A stretch of 64,000 bases of DNA from NCBI RefSeq assembly GCF_016056375.1, contig NZ_JAEDAE010000001.1:248001-312000 (forward strand). Reading direction: 5' to 3'. The notes beneath the pieces are model-generated. The model saw only the letters and a program-made list of their open reading frames with translations, made no database searches and had not been told where the DNA came from. The position numbers were made by a program, and so were the translations under genes. This stretch comes from Hymenobacter negativus (GTDB lineage Bacteria; Bacteroidota; Bacteroidia; Cytophagales; Hymenobacteraceae). This document shows positions 59,967-64,000 of the stretch, in pieces; within the stretch, counting starts at the first letter, position 1; each line of letters starts with the position of its first letter.

Positions 59967-61838
59967 ATGACGTTCACTCCTTCGCTGCGGCGGCCGCTTC
60001 GGTGGCTGGTAGCCGGCCTGCTGCTCACCAGTCCCGCGCTGGCCCAAACGCCGGCTAAGCCCCAGCCGACTAGCCCTGCGCCCGCCACCAAGCCGCCGGT
60101 TGCCAAGCCGGGTGCTGCTGTGCCCACCAAGCCGCAGCCCGCCAGCGCTGCGCCCGCTAAAAGTCAGCCCGCCAAGCCGCAGCTGGCCAAACCCAAGCCC
60201 ACCGCCGTGCCGCCCGCCGAAGCCGGCGTGCGCTACCGCAGCGGCAAAACCCAGCTCGACCAGGGCAACTACGCCGCTGCCCTGGCGCAACTGGAGCCGC
60301 TGGCCCAGCCCACCGCCCGCTTCGCCCGCGCCGCCGATGCTGCCTACCTGGCCGCCGTGGCCAACGCCCGCCTTAAGCAATGGCCCGAGGCCGAGCAGCT
60401 CCTCAACCTGCTCCGCACCGAGTATCCGGCCTACCCGAATATGCCCGATGCGCTGTTTCTGCAGGCGCAGGTTTCGTTTGAGCAGGAGGACTTCGACACG
60501 GCCCTCAAAACCCTGACTCAGCTTCCTGCTGATAAATTGGTGGCCGAGCGCGAGGCCATGAAGGCCACCTACCTGCCGCGCATCAAGGAGCGCAACACCT
60601 GGCAGCGCAACCTGCGCCGCTACCCCGACGATGCCACCCTGGCCCGCGCCTACGCCGACCACCTCATTGCCGGCGGCGCCTTCACCGATGCCGACCGTCC
60701 GCAGCTCGATGAGCTGATTGCCAAATTCAGCCTCGACCCCGCCCGCTACACGCCGCGCCCCCGGCCCGTATCGGTGAAGAAAACCAGCTACAACGTGGCC
60801 GTGCTGCTGCCCTTCGAGCTGGCCGACCCCAGCTGGCAAACCCAGCGCAAAAACCAGTTCGTAACCGACCTCTACGCCGGCCTGCGCCTGGCCCAGGACA
60901 GCCTGCAGCGGGCCGGCCGCCCCATCCAGCTTTTCGCCTACGACACCGGCGCCGATACCCTCACCCTGAAGCAAACCCTGGCCCTGCCCGAGCTGGCCGG
61001 CATGGACATGCTCATCGGCCCGGTCTATAAATCAGGCGCGAAGCTGCTGAGCCGCTACGCCCGCGAACACCAGATTGTCTGCGTCAACCCGCTCTCGCAG
61101 GATGGTGATTTAGTAGTTGATAACCAGTGGCATTACCTGTTTGCACCCAGCTCGGCCACGCAGGGGCGGGTGGCGGCACAGTTTGCGCTCAATGCCTTTG
61201 GGGCCGGTCGGCCGGGGCTGGTGCTGTATGAAGACAGCAAGGACGACGCCGATTTTGCTGCCGCCTACAAGACCACGTTTGAGGAACAGGGCGGCAAAAT
61301 CAGCGCCCTGCGCCGCTTTAATCCCGATGTGGACGAGAGCCTCGCCGCCGCCTTTGCCGGGCCGGAATTGGCCGCCTCCAGCCACGTGGTGGTGGTGTCC
61401 GACAACCGCCGCATTGGCCCCTACGCGCTCCGGCTGGTGCAACAACAGCCCGCCGCCACGCGCCCCGGCGTGCTGGCTCCCGGCTCCTGGCTCGACAATC
61501 CGCGCCTCGACGTGAGCCAGCTCAACGGCCCCGCCACCTACTTCATCCAGCCCAAATACTACGACGAGCAGGCGCTGGGCTTCCGCCGGTTCCGGCAGCT
61601 GTATTTGCAGCGCCAGCACCTGCCGCCGTCGGTGTTTGCCAGTCAGGGCTTCGAGCTGCTGCTGTATTTCGGCAACGTGCTGTTTCAGTACGGACCGGCA
61701 TTTCAAACCGGCCTGTCCAGTGCGCCGCAAGCCACGGGTGCCATCTTTGAAGGCGAAAGCTACCCCGGCGGCGCGCACGACAATCAGGTGGTGCCCATCG
61801 TCAAGCTCAGCGGCCTGGAGTATCAGGTGATGCGCTAG
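59967..61838 (+). CDS. Periplasmic-binding-protein type 1 fold protein with TPR-like region
   Basis: 623-residue exported protein (signal peptide ending LLTSPALAQ). After a long Pro/Ala/Lys linker (about 25-85), a TPR-like helical region covers ~90-230 (GKTQLDQGNYAAALAQLEPLA, DALFLQAQVSFEQEDFDTALKTL), then a type 1 periplasmic binding fold from ~270 (YNVAVLLPFELADPS, GLRLAQDSLQRAGRPIQLFAYDTGAD, MLIGPVYKSGAKLLSRYA, LFAPSSATQGRVAA). The design TPR plus PBP1 resembles LpoA (penicillin-binding protein activator). No lipobox is seen, so it may be soluble. Ligand unknown. Confidence 0.85.
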   Translation: MTFTPSLRRPLRWLVAGLLLTSPALAQTPAKPQPTSPAPATKPPVAKPGAAVPTKPQPASAAPAKSQPAKPQLAKPKPTAVPPAEAGVRYRSGKTQLDQGNYAAALAQLEPLAQPTARFARAADAAYLAAVANARLKQWPEAEQLLNLLRTEYPAYPNMPDALFLQAQVSFEQEDFDTALKTLTQLPADKLVAEREAMKATYLPRIKERNTWQRNLRRYPDDATLARAYADHLIAGGAFTDADRPQLDELIAKFSLDPARYTPRPRPVSVKKTSYNVAVLLPFELADPSWQTQRKNQFVTDLYAGLRLAQDSLQRAGRPIQLFAYDTGADTLTLKQTLALPELAGMDMLIGPVYKSGAKLLSRYAREHQIVCVNPLSQDGDLVVDNQWHYLFAPSSATQGRVAAQFALNAFGAGRPGLVLYEDSKDDADFAAAYKTTFEEQGGKISALRRFNPDVDESLAAAFAGPELAASSHVVVVSDNRRIGPYALRLVQQQPAATRPGVLAPGSWLDNPRLDVSQLNGPATYFIQPKYYDEQALGFRRFRQLYLQRQHLPPSVFASQGFELLLYFGNVLFQYGPAFQTGLSSAPQATGAIFEGESYPGGAHDNQVVPIVKLSGLEYQVMR

Positions 61839-61858
61839 ATTATTTTACAATTGATAAA

Positions 61859-61915
61859 ACGTCATGCTGAGCGCAGCCGAAGCATCTCTCCCGCTTCGGC
61901 TGCGCTCAGCATGAA
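61859..61915. repeat. Inverted-repeat element, family F copy 2
   Basis: GTCATGCTGAGCGCAGCCGA and its mirror with a CTCC-type loop form one tight hairpin with almost no spacer. Between the binding-protein gene and hemL. Confidence 0.87.
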
Positions 61916-61946
61916 CGTTCCTAAACCGACCTAATAAAATCATTTC

Positions 61947-63245
61947 ATGCCCAACCTCACCACTTCCGCTGCCCTTTTTGAACGTGCCAAAACACTCATT
62001 CCCGGCGGTGTAAACTCCCCGGTGCGCGCCTTCCGCTCGGTGGGTGGCTCGCCGGTTTTCATGCAGAGCGCCCACGGCGCCTGGCTCACCGACGTGGACG
62101 GCAATAGCTACGTCGACTTCATCAACTCCTGGGGCCCGATGATTCTGGGCCACGCGCCGGAAGTTGTGCTCGACGCCGTGCGCCAGGCTCTGCCCAACTC
62201 GCTCAGCTTTGGCGCGCCCACGCACCGCGAGGTGGAAATGGCCGAGCTGATTCGGGAAATGGTGCCCAGCATCGAAAAAGTCCGTCTTGTGAACTCCGGT
62301 ACCGAGGCCTGTATGTCGGCTATCCGGGCCGCGCGCGGCTACACCGGGCGCGCCAAAATCATCAAATTTGAAGGCTGCTACCACGGCCACGGCGATGCCT
62401 TCCTGATTGCGGCCGGCAGCGGCGCCCTTACCGCCGGCGAGCCCGACTCGGCCGGCGTGACCCAGGGCGTGGCCCAGGACACCCTTACCGCGCCCTACAA
62501 CGACCTGCCGGCCGTTGAAGCCCTCATTGCGGCCAATCCCAATCAAGTAGCCGCCCTCATCCTGGAGCCTGTCGTTGGCAACATGGGCCTGGTGATTCCC
62601 GCCGAAGGCTTCCTGCAAGCCCTGCGTGACCTGTGCACCCAACACGGCATTGTGCTCATTTTTGATGAGGTGATGACCGGCTTCCGCCTCGCACCGGGTG
62701 GTGCGCAGCAGCTCTACGGCATCAAAGCCGATATGACGACGCTGGGCAAAATCATTGGTGGGGGCCTGCCCGTGGGCGCTTACGGCGGCCGCGAAGACAT
62801 CATGAACTGCGTGGCCCCGGCTGGCAAAGTGTACCAGGCCGGCACCCTCTCCGGCAACCCGATGGCCACCGCCGCCGGCATGGCCCAGCTGCGCTACCTG
62901 CACGAGCACCCCGAGCTCTACACCGCCCTCGAAGCCAGCAGCGCCCGCCTCGCCGACGGCACCCGCCAGATTGCCGCCGAGCTCGGCCTGAACTACACTG
63001 TGAACCGCGTGGGCTCCATGTTCAGCCTGTTTTTCACCGATAAACCGGTGAATAATCTGGACGATGCCAAGCACTGCGATACCGCCGCCTTCGGCCGCTA
63101 CTTCCACGCCATGCTGGACCGCGGCATCTACCTAGCGCCTTCGCAATTCGAGGCCCTGTTCGTCTCCACGGCCATCACCGACGAGCTGGTGGAAAAATAC
63201 CTGACCGCCTGCCGCGAATCATTGAAAGAAGCCCACGGCTTGTAG
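61947..63245 (+). CDS. hemL: Glutamate-1-semialdehyde 2,1-aminomutase
   Basis: PLP enzyme making 5-aminolevulinate for tetrapyrroles. 432 residues; the PLP-binding Lys is in TLGKIIGGGLPVGAYGG (about 268), the cofactor-contact segments are VNSGTEACMSAIRAAR (about 115) and LIFDEVMTGFR (about 234), and GGVNSPVRAFRSVGG lies near the start. Matches HemL in length and all motifs. No haem operon partners are adjacent. Confidence 0.97.
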   Translation: MPNLTTSAALFERAKTLIPGGVNSPVRAFRSVGGSPVFMQSAHGAWLTDVDGNSYVDFINSWGPMILGHAPEVVLDAVRQALPNSLSFGAPTHREVEMAELIREMVPSIEKVRLVNSGTEACMSAIRAARGYTGRAKIIKFEGCYHGHGDAFLIAAGSGALTAGEPDSAGVTQGVAQDTLTAPYNDLPAVEALIAANPNQVAALILEPVVGNMGLVIPAEGFLQALRDLCTQHGIVLIFDEVMTGFRLAPGGAQQLYGIKADMTTLGKIIGGGLPVGAYGGREDIMNCVAPAGKVYQAGTLSGNPMATAAGMAQLRYLHEHPELYTALEASSARLADGTRQIAAELGLNYTVNRVGSMFSLFFTDKPVNNLDDAKHCDTAAFGRYFHAMLDRGIYLAPSQFEALFVSTAITDELVEKYLTACRESLKEAHGL

Positions 63246-63253
63246 GTTCATAC

Positions 63254-63334
63254 TGTCATGCTGAACGCCGTGAAGCATCTGAGTTTGTGGCGCTGGGCGG
63301 CAATTCTCAGATGCTTCACGGCGTTCAGCATCAC
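63254..63334. repeat. Inverted-repeat element, family F-like copy 3
   Basis: TGTCATGCTGAACGCCGTGA and the reverse complement ending GCGTTCAGCATCACA; the inner AAGCATCTGAG/CTCAGATGCTT also pairs. Related to family F (CATGCTGA, GCATCT) but with a distinct core. Confidence 0.83.
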
Positions 63335-63374
63335 AATCTGCAAAACAATTTATTTGGATTGAATCCAAATCCGC

Positions 63375-63382
63375 GACCTTTG
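63375..63382 (+). promoter_or_regulatory. -7-like box GACCTTTG before the last gene
   Basis: GACCTTTG is one mismatch from TAnnTTTG and has TTTG 18 nt upstream (63353-63356). Four nt later the ATG at 63387 begins. Confidence 0.5.
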
Positions 63383-63386
63383 CCCG

Positions 63387-64000
63387 ATGCTAAAATTCCG
63401 TCTGCTAAGCCTTTTTTTGTTTTTTGCGGCGTTTGCCCACGCCGAAACGCCCGCCCAGGCCAACAAGCGCCTCTTCGATAAAACCGTCGACGAGCTGAAT
63501 TTCCGCACCATGGAAACGGTGTATGACAAGTCGTTCACCCGGGGCAAATTTCCGCTCACGCTGCGCACCGCCGCCGCGCGCCGCGCCTTCGATGGCTTCG
63601 GCGATAATAAGGCGCTCAAGCAGCTGTTTCTGAACTACAACGGCATTGCCGAACGGTATAAAAACCGCTTCGGTAACGGCCCGCTCACACTGGCGGAGTT
63701 TGATAAGCAGCTGAAGTCGGTGCTGTTGGACAAGAACTTCGAGTTCTTTATTCATAACCTGCCGCGCGATGAGCGGGTATCGCTTATTCGGGCCGAGCAG
63801 CGCCTCATTCAGCAGGCCAGTGCCCAGTTCAACGACTCCGGCGCGGCGGCTGGCCCCACTGTTGCTGCTGCCGATAACGACGCCCAGCCCGAAGCCCCCG
63901 TCACGGCCCCGCTCACCACCAACGACGCCGACGGCTCACAAGCGGAAACCACGCCCGCCGCCGTAGCCGACGAAGCCCCGCTCACCAGCGCCCCCGTGGT
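63387..64000 (+). CDS. Secreted protein of unknown function (3' end beyond window)
   Basis: At least 204 residues. Signal peptide MLKFRLLSLFLFFAAFAHAE. The visible mature part is helical and charged (ANKRLFDKTVDELNFRTMETVYDK, then LRTAAARRAFDGFGDNKALKQLFLNYNG) followed by a long Ala/Pro/Thr-rich low-complexity segment from about residue 150. I do not recognise a family. The start is the ATG at the signal peptide; cut by the window edge. Confidence 0.72.
   Translation, partial: MLKFRLLSLFLFFAAFAHAETPAQANKRLFDKTVDELNFRTMETVYDKSFTRGKFPLTLRTAAARRAFDGFGDNKALKQLFLNYNGIAERYKNRFGNGPLTLAEFDKQLKSVLLDKNFEFFIHNLPRDERVSLIRAEQRLIQQASAQFNDSGAAAGPTVAAADNDAQPEAPVTAPLTTNDADGSQAETTPAAVADEAPLTSAPV

Noticed and set aside
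1..64000. tRNA, rRNA, CRISPR, toxin-antitoxin, phage or restriction-modification genes
   Set aside because: I looked for T-loop motifs, repeat arrays and typical small toxin or methylase motifs by eye and saw none; weak tRNAs could be missed without a computed search.

Overview
The window comes from a high-GC member of the Bacteroidota, most likely the Cytophagales and Hymenobacter-like. The support is promoter boxes of the Bacteroidota form TAnnTTTG, a type IX secretion C-terminal sorting domain, a TonB-dependent receptor, families typical of the phylum (DUF3078, DUF2911, DUF1361), little use of Shine-Dalgarno sites, and many hairpin-forming intergenic repeats. No phage, integrase, insertion sequence, CRISPR array, tRNA or rRNA was recognised. 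Both window edges cut a gene.

Layout. 1-6.4 kb: an M1 aminopeptidase (cut at the left edge) diverges from a TonB receptor; then a SAM-I riboswitch, a short leader ORF ending in four Cys codons, a GC-rich hairpin with a T tract, and an APC amino-acid permease. 6.5-16.9 kb: GAF protein, topoisomerase III, an Lgt-like membrane protein with a C-terminal extension, an SDR/DUF2867 oxidoreductase, a DUF2911 protein, a T9SS-sorted protein and a slipin. 17-25.6 kb: M28 peptidase, SseB-like protein, a lipoprotein/SCO/cytochrome c group, an aldo/keto reductase and a divergent diadenylate-cyclase-like protein. 25.7-30.2 kb: flavoprotein and ClC channel translationally coupled, a TetR regulator and a 0.7-kb non-coding stretch with a probable small RNA and operator-like repeats.

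30.2-39.7 kb is the most coherent block: a phenylacetate (paa) degradation locus. A TetR regulator and paaE are followed by paaABCD, paaG, paaH, paaZ and another enoyl-CoA hydratase, ending at a 22-bp-stem terminator. Matching operator-like palindromes sit before the regulator and before paaA. The multicomponent epoxidase (A, B, C, D, E), isomerase (G), ring-opening and aldehyde-oxidising enzyme (Z) and beta-oxidation steps (F-like, H) are present; the CoA ligase (paaK), thiolase (paaJ) and thioesterase (paaI) are not in the window.

39.7-50.7 kb: a fungal-type cytosine deaminase, an AddB-like nuclease, a BLUF photoreceptor, a DUF3078 protein, a thioredoxin-like protein, a nucleotide-sugar cassette (oxidoreductase, aminotransferase, glycosyltransferase), ftsE, transaldolase and the SRP RNA. 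50.7-64 kb: guaA, a GATase-like protein, dGTPase, a second M1 peptidase with a beta-barrel-like tail, small DUF proteins, a periplasmic binding protein with a TPR-like region, hemL, and a secreted protein cut at the right edge.

Two window-wide patterns stand out. First, about seventeen intergenic elements are built from inverted arms of 20-75 bp and belong to about nine sequence families; several families recur with the same arms but different spacers. Second, at least seven genes start only 4-5 nt after a TAnnTTTR-type box, which predicts leaderless mRNAs.
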